From: Proteles cristata cristata
Lineage: Eukaryota > Chordata > Mammalia > Carnivora > Hyaenidae
Length of the DNA: 64,000 nt
Assembly: GCA_017311185.1 (NCBI GenBank)
Contig: JAESUZ010003883.1
Coordinates: 1,259,501 to 1,323,500, forward strand
Direction: 5' to 3'
Shown here: piece after piece, positions 1-12,779 of the stretch
Layout: every line of letters begins with the position of its first letter
How positions within the stretch are numbered: the first letter of the stretch is position 1
Translations under genes and position numbers: made by a program
The notes under the pieces: generated by a model
The model's database searches: none
What the model saw: only the letters and a program-made list of their open reading frames with translations
Told to the model about the DNA's origin: nothing

Positions 1-2658
1 TTCCATGAGTAGTTTCAATTACATTTTTAAAAACGATTCTGTCATCTGCAATGCTTTTGTCACTTTGTGCAGCAGTTGCACAGAAAAAAAAATGAAATAA
101 TGTTGAGGAAGCTTTGTCTGGAAATATCTAATAAGGACTGAAAATTTAAAAATTATTAAATTTGGAAACTTCATCAAGAGCCCTTTAATTTCCCTAAATA
201 TCTGTGCCTTTTAAAAATTACTACTATATTTCAAAAGCAGTATTGTGCTTCCCCCGAAGGTATTTGAAGATATTTGGAAAAACCAAGAATATAAATATTT
301 TCACATAAATTACTTAATTATTTTGTTGATAAAAATTGTTAATTAGTTAGGTTAAATGTCTTTTCCCATAGACAAATGAAATACAGTCTTAGATCTTAAA
401 TAATTAGTTTTGTGTATGTAGTTGAGGGTGGATTTTTAAACAATAAGTAGATATTTAATTTTCAGGCTATACTTTATTTAAGTATAAAATTCACTGGAAC
501 ATGAAAACAGCTTTTGGCGATGCTCTATATTCAAGGAAAAGTTTTATAAAAAAGAGTAGTGATAAAATGTAAACATTTTTATTGTTCTTGTCTATTTTTC
601 ACTTAAGAACTAAGCATTCTAGGTTTCATTTAAAAAATATTAATTCTTCAGTATAGTATTGTAACTAAGGATTTCAATGGTTATATTGGTTTGAATATAA
701 AAATATAAAAACTGTTTTGATCTCTATTTTATCCACTTTTATTTCTCTAGTAAAAGGCTTTTTTGGTTGTTAATATGCAACAAAATGAATGTTATCTTTT
801 GAACAATTTTTTTTCGTTAACAAAAAGAATCAATTAATGACTATTTTCCCTTTCCTTGTTTTTTTTAGTAAAACATAATTGGAAAACAACTTCTAAATTT
901 CAATCACTAGAAGAATAAAAACCATTTTTTACACCAAGAGGCTTTTCTTACTGTAGCTCAGCACTTCCTATGGCTCCAATTTTCTGAGAAGAGCCATGGA
1001 AGACTTTCACGAAATATACATTCCTAATCAGGGTCTGACCTAGAACATTTCAAGATCAGCAATTAAAACAGGATTTTTCATCTAATACCTCAAGCTTCGT
1101 ACATGGCAAATTTAGTGTAAAAGGGATTACAAACCCACATGGAGAGGGCTTTATTTTACTAAAGATTACTCTCGGGAAATACTAGGTTACTTCAAAATAA
1201 GTAATAGCACTTGGTATTCTTGGAGTATCCTGTGAGGTATTGTCTTTGCCTCACAATTTATGTATCACCACAATAAGCAATAGTCAAGGTGGATTTTTCA
1301 TGCTTATTGCTGGAAATCCCATGACACTAACTCCATCTATTAAAAGGATACAATGTTTACTGTTATATAGAAATTAAAACCAAAAACCAAGTAGTCTGTT
1401 AGAAAATGGCACATACTATATACACCAAGACATAAGACATGAGGCGTTTTTGTCTATCCAATCCTATAGTAATTTTGAGGAACATATCCTTAATTCTTCA
1501 TTGACAACTGGATTGTAGAAAATGTATGGATGAGGCTCTCTTGGAGATTAAAATTTAATTGCATAACAAGTAGAGAACACCAACAGAATTTTAGCATATG
1601 AAATATCCTACAGTCTTTTGCTGTTCAGTAGAAATTATTTTTTCTTGAGAAAAGACTGCTATAATTATTAGGGTATGAAATGTGGGATATACTAAACAAG
1701 GACATTTAACCAGTTTATTAAGAATAATTATTTCATTTTAGTTTTAAGATATCATTGTGCTTTGTAAAACAAAACAAAAGCTATAGAAAAATTTCCATTA
1801 CTTAGGGACTAGGTATTATGATACTTTATTCCAGATTTGCCTTTAACTTTCACTGTAGTGGTATCATTGTTTATCATTTCTTCATCCTGAGCTGAAATGG
1901 AAAGAAAGGCGATACCAGTTAATGTCATCTCATTTGGCTCAGTGTTTGGTGACAGAAAATGTTGGCACTGGATGAAAGTGGAAGTATTATTTATTTCCAG
2001 TCATTATTCATCCATCAGTAGTTTTCAGTAATAAAAACTTTGCTGTGATTTACCCAACAACAGATCCGTTCCATTTTAAGAACAATTTGTAAAGCTTGGG
2101 GACAACCTTAAATATAAAATAGTAAAATTCATTGGGTCTTAACAGTAAATGACCAAAGTGACTAAATGAAAATCTAATGTCACTATTGGCCTAAAAAGAA
2201 AGCAAGTTAAGATTTCTCAAACCTTCTTTTTTGTTGGATTAGGTCCCAGCCTTTCTTATTCTTTGTTTGCCTCTATTGTGTTTGCCACAGTGGCATTATC
2301 TCAATGGAAAGCTAAAACTGTTAGTAAATTGTAGGAGAGCATTGGCCTAACGAAGCAGCTCAGGTGAAGGATAGACAGACCTTAACTCTCTAAAAACTTG
2401 CATGGAAAATGGAAAATCTAAACCAACTCCCCTTATGTTTCTGTCTCCAGAGCAGAAAATGCATGTTTACTTTTGTTTTCATAGTATGTGAGTTATCCAG
2501 CTCATGATAGTTAAATGTGTGTTTAGTAATACCAGAAAGGGTAGAGAGACCCCTGCAAGGTGTACCATGAAATCTTTATGTTTATCAGTGTTTTCCAGAC
2601 TGAGTTCCAATGTGTATCCTTAAGAGCCTACAAATCCCCAAGAGATTTGACTTTTAAG
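1..2658. other. Unique AT-rich DNA, no gene seen
   Basis: No open frame of note, no recognisable repeat and no exon-like structure. The less AT-rich part (about 950-1350 and 2230-2480) shows no transposon signature. It may be intergenic or intronic. Confidence 0.6.
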
Positions 2659-2673
2659 TTATTTCAAAATGTA

Positions 2674-2810
2674 GGGGGCTCCTGAAGGGCTCAGTTGGTT
2701 AAGTGTCCAACTCTTGATCTCAGCTCTGGTCTTAATTTCAGAGTCGTGAGTTCCAGCCCCATGTTTGTCTCTGTGCTGAGTGTGGAGCCTACTTAAAAAT
2801 TTTACTTAAA
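2674..2810 (+). mobile_element. CAN-SINE, old, 3' truncated
   Basis: tRNA-Lys-like head with the GGCTCAGTTGGTTAAGTGTC block, then the GAGTCGTGAGTTCCAGCCCC B-box region. It lacks the CT-rich segment and ends soon after GTGGAGCCTAC. A weak duplication TTATTTCA flanks it (2659 and 2811). Substitutions are many, so this is an old copy. Confidence 0.85.
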
Positions 2811-2818
2811 TTATTTCA

Positions 2819-3424
2819 GTGTGTATACATACATCCATTTATACACAAGCCCATGTATATGTACTGGAGGAACTATGTCACATCTTATAACGAAGCACCT
2901 GCATGCATTTTTATTACATATATTTGCTTCTGTGTTGGCACCCAGTGATCAATAAGTGCTTTTGTTAACTTGCCAGTTTGGGTTTCTCAAATTAGCAGCC
3001 AATAATATATTCTTCGCACCTGAAAGTTTTCGAAACTTAGAAGCAGAGATGACTCTTAATTAACTAATTGCTGCCATCAGTTCTATGAAGATACTAAGCC
3101 TTGAGTGAACTGCTGAACATAGAACAGCAGAAAAATCATCTGAATGTGGGCTATCATCATCCTCTCCATGTTCACATCTTTGTACTTTGATAAGAGATGT
3201 CTTAATAATAATTTAAAAGGACACGCATAGGCAGCCTACCTGGCCGTCCCCTGGCTTTCCAAGCTTCACTGGCACCACAGCTGCCTCTTCCCGAATGGCC
3301 AGGAATATCAGCAGAAAGCCTGGAGTAAATTCTCTCAAATGGTTCTGTTCCCGTTACCTACCTTTCCTTTTATCAGCTCCAGGAGCTCTCTTTTTTCGTA
3401 TAAAACCAAAATTTGGTAATTATA
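2819..3424. other. Unique interval, locally GC-richer
   Basis: No gene recognised. 3225-3400 is richer in GC than its surroundings and contains a 62-codon open frame (3295-3483) with no familiar domain, which I do not call a gene. Confidence 0.5.
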
Positions 3425-3640
3425 AAGAGTGTATGGTTTGTAGTCAAGAGCACGGACTCTGGATCCAAATTACCTGTGTGTAGATTTTTGGCTTTGCCAT
3501 TGACTAGTTTTGTGTCATTGAACTTGATATTTGATTTCTTTGTGCTGCAGCTCACAATCTGTAAAATGGTGATGCAAATAGCACTTACCTTATCTGTATT
3601 GCTTGATGAATCCACAACTATATTATTAAATAATTTAAAT
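3425..3640 (+). repeat. MIR SINE fragment
   Basis: Matches the mammalian MIR layout in sense: AAGAGCACGGACTCTGGA, then the TTTTGGCTTTGCCATTGACTAG region, then CAATCTGTAAAATGGTGATG and a CTTACCTTATCTGTATTG-like end. Strongly diverged, as expected for MIR. Small open frames on both strands here are shadows of the repeat. Confidence 0.8.
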
Positions 3641-5353
3641 CAGTAACTATTAATCATGATTATTATGTAAAAACAATTTAAAACAAAAATTAAACTTTTA
3701 AAGTGATGTTTGGGTGCAATGTCATTAACATTATGACTGTGTCTTCAGGATAAAAGTAATGATATGAAGTTACCCAGGCTGATCTGCTCTGCTGTCCCCG
3801 TGACAATTCCTTTTTCAGACGTAACAGATGGCTTTCATTTTAATCTTATTAAACAAAAAATAAAATACTAAATATCTCTGAAAAAAGCAAAAAAAAGAAT
3901 ATCATTCTGTTTGCATAAATATACTAACAACATTGTTTTATCTCAAGGTCATTTAAAGTTCTCATGCATATATATTGTAGCAAATGGATCCTCTTTACTG
4001 AAAAAAAAAGAGCTAATAAGTGGTGAAAGGCTTAAAACATATATTTTTTCTGATATGAATAGTCAAAGACTAAGCTACTGAATATGGCTTTAAAATGCAA
4101 TTATATTTATTAATACCAAAGAAAATCTAAAACCATATGGCAGCCAGCTTTTTATATTCAGGGAAAATCTTATACAACCTAAGATTAGTGATAATTTTTT
4201 TTTCATTATACAGTATATTTATTTGTATTGTTTGTATTTTTTAAATAAATAGTTTAAAAACAATTAAAACTTCCGTCATTAAGTACCGATAATTAAAAAT
4301 TAATATTTGTAGTCCTTTGTATTTTTTTACTTTATATATAAATTCATGAAATTCTGAAAAATAACATTTATTTATAAAAAGAACTCAAACATTCTTTTAA
4401 AAACTTCTTATATAATGTTTGTATGAATCCCAAATACTATCCTATTGGAAAATTTGCAGATTTTTGTCTAAAACTACTTTATGAGACAATGGAAACATTA
4501 ATATCCTGTTAATTAATATCTAAAATCTTAGAAGAAATAACATCACAGATGTTAACAGGATTATTATGCATAAGATATATATTTAGTAAAAAGTATGTAT
4601 GAAAGGACTCAGGTTTACTTTCATACATACTTTCATTTGCAAAATACATTTTATTTTTACATATTGCATTTCATACAGCCATTCGCAAATAACAAAGAAT
4701 TAGGGAAATAATTCATAATAATAAACCTTTAGAAAGGCTTCTGTTCTGAGGCATAATGAGGACATTAATGGAAAAACAAATGAAATCCAAAGAGAAAAGA
4801 CAAAGAGAAAAAGAAGAAAAAAGCTCAGAATTTGAAAGATAAATGAAGAGCAAAATATTTACTTTTTGTAAGAGATAGGTAGGTTAATATGTGTATACGC
4901 ATGTGTGTGGGTGTAAATTAACACAATCTAAAAATGATTTAAATCAAAAACACTAGTAATAAGAAGAGATGTATAAATATATATAACCTAATATGAATAT
5001 AATTTCTATTTCAGTTATAATGGCAGTGGTGGCTTAAACTCTAATCATGATTTAAAACAAAATAAAAAATGTTTTTTGCATCATGTTGTATGTAAAATGT
5101 TGCATTCAATCTTCTAAATGGATCATTTAGCTTTGAGGAAGATTCAGACGATCTATCTTACATAATGAGATTAGCTCATAGCATATTTCAACTTGCTATA
5201 AGGAACACTTTCTTTACCTAATTATCCCTTTTTATTTCTTTAACCCTTTAGTTCTTGGTCCAGTATCACAAAATCATGACATCTGCTTTTATTTGGTTTG
5301 CTATGTAAAGGTTGTATAAATTCCCTTATCTTAGATATCATATACAAGATATT
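3641..5353. other. Very AT-rich unique DNA
   Basis: No gene or transposon recognised. Many A/T runs occur. A perfect hairpin lies at 4590-4633 and is listed separately. Confidence 0.55.
4590..4633. repeat. Perfect 16-bp inverted repeat (hairpin)
   Basis: Left arm AAAGTATGTATGAAAG (4590-4605) and right arm CTTTCATACATACTTT (4618-4633) are exact reverse complements around a 12-nt loop. No transposon flank is recognised. It could extrude as a cruciform or fold in RNA, but no function is shown. Confidence 0.9.
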
Positions 5354-5367
5354 TGATCTTTTTCTTT

Positions 5368-5592
5368 TTTTTATTATTTTTTATTGTTTTTATTTATTTC
5401 TAGCAGAGAGAGAGAGACAGCGTGAGCACGGGAGGGTCAGAGAGAGAGGGAATCACAGACTCTGAAACAGGTTCCAGGCTCTGAGCTGGCAGTCAGCACA
5501 GAGCCCGATGCGGGGCTCGAACCCACGAACCGTGAGATCGTGACCTAAGCGAAAGTCGGATGCTTAACCGACTAAGCCACCCAGGCGCCACA
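5368..5592 (-). mobile_element. CAN-SINE, young lineage (TTTCGCTTAGG type)
   Basis: Full-length antisense copy: poly-T, TTATTTCTAG, GA-rich, CTGGCAGTCAGCACAGAGCC, GAAAGTCGGATGCTTAACCG and a GGCGCC head. Flanked by an exact 14-bp duplication TGATCTTTTTCTTT (5354-5367 and 5593-5606). Confidence 0.95.
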
Positions 5593-5606
5593 TGATCTTT
5601 TTCTTT

Positions 5607-6505
5607 ATGTGCTTTGTATTGCTTTCTTAATGATATAATAACACTATTTATATTTTAAAATTACAAGCAGTACAGACATGACTGGATACATTCCGTTATT
5701 CTGTTATTCCTTAACAAAATTTGAGAACATGGAGAAGTCACAAGGCACTTTGCAAGTAAACCAATGTGCTAGAAATTTTAAAAAATAAATAAAATAATTT
5801 TACAAGCAATATAAAAATATAAAGAGAAACTGCCTTCACTGCAGTGTCACCATACTCACTTTGTAGACGTTTATGTATCTTCCCATTAGTTTTTTTGTGC
5901 ATATTAAAGCAAATACATATAAGCATATATATACACATATATGTATGTGCACATATAAGCATATATATACATATATATATATGTTTCAACCTTTTTTAAA
6001 TTGAATATCTACGAATGATTTGTATTTCCTTTTTTATCGACTGCTGCTTCAAGTCTTTTTTTCATTACTTTAACAATTTCATTTAATTTTACTTACTGAT
6101 TTCAAAAGCTATTTATACAGTAGTGATATTTTTATTTGCCTATAATGTGTTTTCCAAATATGTCCCTCAATTGGTTATTTTTTTTTCAGTTGGGGTTTTA
6201 GCATTTTAAAACATAAATTTAATAGTCCATGTTATCTCTTTGTCCGACTACAATCAAACACAACAGCTAACAGAATGTGTTGATATACTTTATGTGTAAA
6301 TAATGAATCGGTACCATGTTTTAAAAATACTTAATTAAGAAATCTAATTGTATGTCCCCAAATTTTATGTTTGTGTAAAGGGATGTGTTATATATCCTTG
6401 GAGACCAACCAAGGAGGAGTGGGTAGAAATAGCTAATTTTAAATTTTCTATTGGTAAGTTGTTACTTGTATATATATAACTTATATATACATATATATAG
6501 TTAAG
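5607..6505. other. AT-rich unique DNA with TA/CA-rich patch
   Basis: No gene seen. 5905-5985 is a simple ATATAC/ACATATAAGC patch in which an ACATATAAGCATATATATAC unit recurs about 36 bp apart. An open frame on the minus strand here is a translation of that patch. Confidence 0.55.
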
Positions 6506-6713
6506 CATTATTTACTTAGAGAGAGAGCACACACATGTGGATGTGTGCACTCATGCACAAATGGGAGAAAGAGAGAGAGAGAGAATCCCAAGTAGGTTCT
6601 GAGACGTCAGTGCAGAGCCCAATGCCAGTGCTCAATCTCACAAACTATGAGATCATGACCTGACCTAAAATCAAAAGTCTGACACTTGATTGACTGAGCC
6701 TCCCAGGGTCCCC
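6506..6713 (-). mobile_element. CAN-SINE, old
   Basis: Antisense copy recognised from GAATCCCAAGTAGGTTCTG, CAGTGCAGAGCCCAATGCC, GAGATCATGACCTGA and GACTGAGCCTCCCAGG. Well diverged, with a CACACATG-rich insertion in the GA-rich segment. Confidence 0.85.
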
Positions 6714-6973
6714 AGTTACAGTTTTTTGAATAGTATTTAATGTGGTAGGATTTTTCAAAATGTTAAAAACTATTCCAAGAAAAAGATAACTCAATAGTGA
6801 AATATTTGAGGGAAAAAACTGCCTAAGACACTCTTGTCTTGAATATACACAATAGACCACCAGAGATCTGAAGTTATACAGTAGGGAAACATTTAGTTCA
6901 ATGTTTTGCAAGTCATTTACTCATAAACTATTCTTGTGGAACACTTTTAACAGTACTCTAAAGGAAAATTCTA

Positions 6974-7189
6974 GGGGCACCTGGGTAACTGAGTCTGTTA
7001 GGTGTCTGACTTTGCTCAGGTCATGATCTCACAGTTCGTGACTTCGAGCCCCATGTCGGGCTCTGTGTTGACAGCCGGGAGCATGGAGCCTACTTTGAAT
7101 TTAGTGTCTCCCTCTCGCTCTGCCTCCCTTATGCTTGTCCTCTGTCTCTCTCCTTTTCAAAAATAAATAAACATTAAAAAAAAAATTAA
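6974..7189 (+). mobile_element. CAN-SINE
   Basis: Head GGGGCACCTGGGTAACTGAG, AGGTCATGATCTCACAGTTC, GAGCCCCATGTCGGGCTCTG, a CT-rich segment and an AAATAAATAAACATTAAAA tail. Near-exact 11-bp duplication GGAAAATTCTA / GGACAATTCTA (6963-6973 and 7190-7200). Confidence 0.92.
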
Positions 7190-7261
7190 GGACAATTCTA
7201 GAAGAGCTTGTGATGGGGTCTTTTTGACAAAGGGGTGAAAATCTTCAGTTTTGTTTTTAGC

Positions 7262-7474
7262 TTTTTAATATTTTAAATTTTATTTACTGTTAGAGAGAGA
7301 GAGAGAAAGAAAGAAAGTGGGGGAGGAACAGAGAGAGGGAGAGAATCCCAAACAGGTTGGACACTGCCAGAACACAGAGCCTGACATGGGGCTTAATCCT
7401 ACCAACCATGAGATCATGACCTGAGCCAAAAACAAGAGTTGGGGGCTTAACTGACTGAGACACCTAGCCTCCCC
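7262..7474 (-). mobile_element. CAN-SINE, old
   Basis: Antisense copy with a GA-rich segment containing AAGAAAGAAAG, GAGAATCCCAAACAGG, GACATGGGGCTTAATCC, GAGATCATGACCTGAGCC and an eroded CCTAGCCTCCCC head. A 74-codon minus-strand frame is the repeat itself. Confidence 0.85.
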
Positions 7475-8549
7475 AAAAGTCTGCAATTTTAAAAAGACAG
7501 GCAAATGATATTCTAAATATGAACTATAATTTTTATAGATTAGCCTAAGGCTTAAAAGCAGTGCTATATACCTTGAAATAGGGATTAAGATAATGTAATA
7601 ATGGCCCCAAATATCTTAAACTGGAGGTACTTGTATTCTTTCTTAAATCAAATTAGCTGAAAGTATAAGACAGTATGATGTATGGAATTTTTGCCTCCTA
7701 GAGTAGCAACATTTTAATCAAAAGAATAATAGATAATTAATGTTGTGTTTCTATAGCAATCATAAAGCTTTAACTACATAAAACTTCTGTAGTTTACTGA
7801 AACAGAATAAAATACTAAAAAAGACTCAGTCTATTTTTTACCTCTGAGTTTTTTCCACCACCTGCTTTTCTAATGGGAAAAAAAGAAGCAAATTTTTCCT
7901 CAAAATTAACTTATATGCCATTTCAATTAAGTAAGTCTATTCCCTTAAGCAATCCTATTGGTGCAAAACAGAATAAAAAGCTAGGCTCTGAATTATATTC
8001 TGTACCGCATTAATTGAAAAGCTGCCATTTTTTTTTATAAATGCCATAATTTCAAGACCTACTAAGATTATTTTAGTTCCTCAAGCCCTCTTTAATGAGA
8101 CTCTAAAATGTGTTAAACAAACAGGGTCTAATCAAATGAGACCTGAATCTTTCTAGGAGACAAATGCATAGCAATTTGTGTTTATGAGTGTGCAATAGAG
8201 TTACAATCCTTTTAATATCAAGAAATGATTTCAATTCTTAGAGCTCTTAGGACATAGCCCTTAGGACATTAGTTATATATTTATGTTGTAAAATTTATTA
8301 CAAAAACTTAAAAAATATATCAGGCCATGTAGGTATAAATTTCTTAACTTCTGGGGATTTAAAATCCCCTTCTGAACTTAAGAAAATTTGCCTATATAAT
8401 TCACTACAAATTAAGAAAATAACAATAAAACATGATACCTGGGCCCAAAGCATGAAGACTTTCAACAAGACAGGTTTTAAGCTGCAAAGACTCATGTATT
8501 TGATACTCTTTTGTGTGTTTTAAAGGTACGTTACCTCTATAGTTCGACT
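7475..8549. other. Unique interval, no gene seen
   Basis: AT-rich, no transposon or exon recognised. A 65-codon minus-strand frame (8298-8495) has no recognisable domain. Confidence 0.5.
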
Positions 8550-8660
8550 GGAATGATGATTTTACTGACAGATGCAATTGTCAGAATTAATAAACTGAAT
8601 AGTTAAGATTTGTGTGTACTGTTGTATGTAAATTACATCCCAATTTAAAACTATTACAAA
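8550..8660 (+). mobile_element. L1M-type 3' end fragment
   Basis: The order AATAAACTGAATAGTTAAGA, TTTGTGTGTACTGTTGTATG and TAAATTACATCCCAATTTAA matches the 3' terminal region of mammalian L1MA-L1MC elements. Short and diverged. Confidence 0.6.
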
Positions 8661-8984
8661 ATCAATCTCAATTCAAAGCAAAATACGTAAGTCACTATTA
8701 ATTCCTTCTCTCTATTCTTGATGTTCTGGCTCCTATCCATCCTCAACCACAGCAAAATAAAAATATAAAAGTTAATTAATATAGTATTATTCCTTTATCA
8801 ATGGAAATAAAATATCTTATATTTCAATGCAGTAAGAAAGAGGAGAAGGAAGAAGGGGAAAAGGAAGAGAAGGCTCTAACTATTTTATCTCTTTGATGCA
8901 CAAAACTGATTCTCTGTTGGTTTTATTTATTCCGTATCCTGTAAGTGTGTATCAGAATATATTACTTAATAGTAATGTGCTCTT
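8661..8984. other. Unique interval
   Basis: No gene or clear repeat. 8830-8870 is a GGAAGAAGG-type purine-rich patch. Confidence 0.45.
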
Positions 8985-9030
8985 CAGCACAAACTAGTGT
9001 ACAGTATGCCCTCAATAAATACTTGTTGAT
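8985..9030 (+). repeat. L2/MIR3-like 3' terminal scrap
   Basis: GCCCTCAATAAATACTTGTTGATGG resembles the conserved terminus of L2 and MIR3 (CTCAATAAATATTTGTTGAATG). It runs directly into a GGAA array. Confidence 0.5.
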
Positions 9031-9068
9031 GGAAGGAAGGAAGGAAGGAAGGACGGAAGGAAGAAGGG
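9031..9068 (+). repeat. (GGAA)n microsatellite
   Basis: About nine GGAA units with one GGAC interruption, grown from the end of the L2/MIR3-like scrap. The open frames here are translations of the array. Confidence 0.95.
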
Positions 9069-10032
9069 GAAAGGAAGAGGTAAAACAAAAGCAGGAAGGA
9101 GGAAATTTGAACCCAAGACTTGAGAAGCATCTGGAAACACCCAGGTTCTCAAAGAGTGTATCTTTGTAAGAGAAAAGAAATTTCGCTATTAAGTTTATCC
9201 TGAGCAGCATTTCATGCAAGTGTTCCACGTTTATATTTTCTAGGATTCAATATTAACTTTATTTAATATATATTTATTAATTCCTTGATAGACTGCATGC
9301 CCCTATTCTCCATTCTTACTCCATTAATTAGTAAGATTAGCTGATGATGTGGGTTCATATAATTAAGTATTCCCTTCAATCTGTAGTTGTGTTGCAAACT
9401 TCCCCATTTAGATTTTTTTTTTCCATCATGAAGTCAAGTCCCCTAGTTGTCAACGGGAGATGCTGTAAGTATTTTTAAATGGATTTAAGCCATTTAAGCC
9501 CAACAGTATCACATAAGATTTATATGTAGATCATTGTCTTATGTTGTTCAGTCGCTACCATTTACCAATTATATTAAAAGTTTTACTTGTTGCTAGCCAC
9601 AGAAAAGTATCAGCAGTTTCATGCTTATACCAAAGAATTAAGTCTGATCCTTAATATCTAAACAAAAAGTTTTACTTGTAAATTTCCTAACATTGGGACA
9701 GAACTTACTTTGTAGCAAAGTAGTTTAAATAAAAAGTGAGAAATAGGCTATAAATATTAACAGCTTAGCTAAGTAACGTGGTTCCAGTGTAATAGCCTCC
9801 CATAGGAGGATGTAAACAGGCAAGCATTTGCCAAAAAGTGAAACATGATATCTTCATCAAGACATTCTATCTTTATTTTTTCAATCTGTATTCCTGGGTT
9901 AATTCCCACTTCTCCAAGTTAAACATATTACAGATTTAAATGATGGTATATTTTGAGTTATAAAGATGGAGCCATGTTAATTTTGGAAAAAATTAATTTC
10001 TAGACATCAACCTTAGTAGTTGTGTTGAAAAG
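9069..10032. other. Unique interval, no gene seen
   Basis: No transposon, exon or RNA gene recognised. AT-rich throughout. Confidence 0.5.
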
Positions 10033-10044
10033 AGTCACTTTTAG

Positions 10045-10214
10045 GGGTGCCTGGGTGGCTTAGTCGGTTAAGCGTCCGACTTTCGCTTAGGTCATGATCT
10101 CACAGTTCGTGGGTTCGAGCCCCACGTTTGGCTCTGTGCTGACTGCCAGCTCAGAGCCTGGAGCCTGTTTCAATCTGTGACTCCCTCTCTCTCTCTGGCC
10201 CTCCCCTGCTCACA

Positions 10215-10245
<31 letters not shown>

Positions 10246-10281
10246 CTAGAAATAAATAAAACATTAAAAAAAAAAGAAAAC
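10045..10281 (+). mobile_element. CAN-SINE, young lineage (TTTCGCTTAGG type)
   Basis: Nearly consensus copy: GGGTGCCTGGGTGGCTTAGT, CGACTTTCGCTTAGG, CTGACTGCCAGCTCAGAGCC, an expanded (CT)n and the CTCCTAGAAATAAATAAA tail. Exact 12-bp duplication AGTCACTTTTAG (10033-10044 and 10282-10293). Confidence 0.96.
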
Positions 10282-10293
10282 AGTCACTTTTAG

Positions 10294-10934
10294 AAGCAAA
10301 TTAAAAGAAGGAAAGTGAATAACTTACAAATTAATTAAAAAGTACATATTGGATTTTAATTTCCTTTCATTCAGAGAAGAAGTGTAATATCAAAAATATA
10401 TATTTGACTCAAGTTATAAAAATAAAGTAGTTTTCTTCTCTTTTCTCCATAATTATTATTTTTTCTTTCAACAGCTATAATCAATTAGGATTTAAAAGTG
10501 ATTTATGGTCTTAGTTATAATCTATTTCTGCTTTATTCCTATGCTTTCTGATATTTGCTTTGTAGCTTAATGTTATTTTTTAATACATTAAGCTCATTAT
10601 AGAATAATTCGTAAGGCCCATTTGGCCTCATAGCCCACATTAAACACAGGAACACCTATAGATCATCAAGAAACAATTATTCTGTGGAAATAAACCTGTC
10701 TTAGCTCTACAGAATCAAATGTACTTACACATGAAACATCCTTATATCTCAGATTTGACTTTATTTCTTCTTGCCATGATTTTTTGACATTTTACAATGT
10801 ATGTCAAAAGTGAGTATGCATATTCTAGTTTGAAAGTAGGTTCCATTGTTTTCTACTCCATAAGTGTTTTCAAATTTAGTTTGATGGTATGGAAGTAGCC
10901 TGGTGTGTAGAAAAGGGTATTCCTAATAGAATTG

Positions 10935-10976
<42 letters not shown>

Positions 10977-12216
10977 TGGTGTGTGTATTTTCCAGTGTTC
11001 TAGTCCCTTGACAATTATTTTGTAGACATCATTTACCCTTGCCTAACCATTGCATCTTGAGTTTTTATGCTGGATAGAACATATTTATGATTAACTAAAT
11101 TTGAGAATGGATCTTCTAAAAGCATATACTTCTGAAAGTATATCAAATTCTGATATATGATTTTTCAAAGAATATAAAAATTTATTTTGAAATTATATGT
11201 CTGTTATGAGTTACCAACCAAATACAACATAAACATCATCACTTATGATTTTTGCTTGTATTGCCTACAATTTAAGTTGCCTACTCTTTGGAAATACAAA
11301 GAGAAGACAAATACCTGAGAATCTCCATGTTTATTAGGTAACAGTAAGAATAAGAAGGCCATGAAAATGAGAAGGTTGTTTGTAGAAATGTGAAGTACAG
11401 ATTATGCTCAGAATTGAAAAGAAGAGAGGGGGAATAAGAAAATTGCCTCTTAAGTATACATTGGCAAATCAACCAATGAATGCAAACAATATTCTTGTTT
11501 GTTTTACATATAAAATCATTTTTTCAATTCTTCTGAAATGATATGTATATGTATGTGTATATGCATATGTATGTGTATATGTATATACACACACATACAT
11601 GCAGGAGTTTTGTTGTAGTAGTGATTTGTTGCCATTTGATTACTGTTTATATGAGATGACATTGTTAGCTGTTAGTCATATAAATGTTTAGGGTCGGTAT
11701 ACAAAAAATATATAAATTCTTTGTTTCCATAATGCATTGTAGTAAGACATTCTATTTTTTCACGCTTTATAACTAACTGTAATATTCACAAAGGAATATT
11801 GAAGAGAACATTGAAGTAGGATAGTATAATTTCTTAGCATGCTTAAAACATAAAAATCAAAGTGAGTAAGCATTATGTACCATTGGATAAAGGATGAGTG
11901 TACTAATAGTTTTATTCTAAACAGCACTCTTTTTCTGGGCCTTACACCAGCAAGTTTTATTATTTCTTTCTACTAGTCTTATATTTTTACAGTGAGAATG
12001 TTCAGCAATTCAAAACACAGTCATATACCACCCACTATCTTATTTCTGGAGTTGAAGGGAAGATTGGAAAAGTATTAAAATGTGCACTGATTTTTACAAT
12101 ATAATTCATAGCTTAATAAACATTTTTTTCTATCTTTAAATTCCTTTTATTGAGGTTAAATAACAATATATTTAAACATATATTTTAGCTAGTATCATTT
12201 TGTTAAAAGAAACAGC
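10294..12216. other. Unique AT-rich interval
   Basis: No gene recognised. Contains a (TG)n array at 10936-10987 and a TATG/TATA-rich stretch at 11540-11600. A 63-codon minus-strand frame (11281-11472) has no recognisable domain. Confidence 0.5.
10936..10987 (+). repeat. (TG)n microsatellite
   Basis: About 17 pure TG units followed by GGTGTGTGT-type imperfect units. Alternating purine-pyrimidine DNA that can adopt the Z form. Confidence 0.95.
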
Positions 12217-12229
12217 CAAAGTACACATT

Positions 12230-12436
12230 TATTTTTTTAAATATTTTTTTAAGAAAGACAGAGTGCAAGTGGGGGAGGGGCAGAGAGAGAGAGAATCAGA
12301 GAATCAGAAGCAGACTCCAAGCCCCCAACTGTCAGCACAAAGCCCAAACCTGGAGTGTGAACCCATGAGCCCAGCCGTGAGACCATGACCTGAGCCAAAC
12401 TGAGATGTTTAACTGACTGAGCCGCCCAGGTGCCCC
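12230..12436 (-). mobile_element. CAN-SINE, old
   Basis: Antisense copy: TTTTTTAAGAAAGACAGAG, GGGGGAGGGGCAGAGAGAG, CTGTCAGCACAAAGCCC, GAGACCATGACCTGAGCC and CCGCCCAGGTGCCCCC. Diverged duplication CCAAAGTACACAT / CCAAAGTATAAAT on the two sides. Confidence 0.9.
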
Positions 12437-12779
12437 CAAAGTATAAATATAAAATCTTAGGGTGTATTTTTTAAATTATTTTATATAGATTGATAATACA
12501 AAATTTATATCAAGGAACATAACACATACCTATTAATAAAAATGGAAAATTCTAATTAAAATCTAAATAATCCAAACTATTAATTAAACTTATTGATTAA
12601 CTATGTATTGGTAGAATTGAAAAACAATATTGATAAGTGCTTTTAGGTTTAGTTATCTCTATTATTCATTTTGCAACTTGGAAATTAGAAAGGATAAAAA
12701 GCTAACATAGTATCTACTTCACACTTGAAAATATTTCTGTTACAGACAATCTAATTAGAAAGAAGAGAATCAGACTCCA
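12437..12779. other. AT-rich unique interval
   Basis: Nothing recognisable beyond A/T-rich DNA. Confidence 0.45.

Noticed and set aside
10045..10140. tRNA-like A and B boxes (GGCTTAGTCGG and GGTTCGAGCCC) here and in most SINEs
   Set aside because: They are the tRNA-derived heads of CAN-SINEs with tails and target duplications, not tRNA genes.
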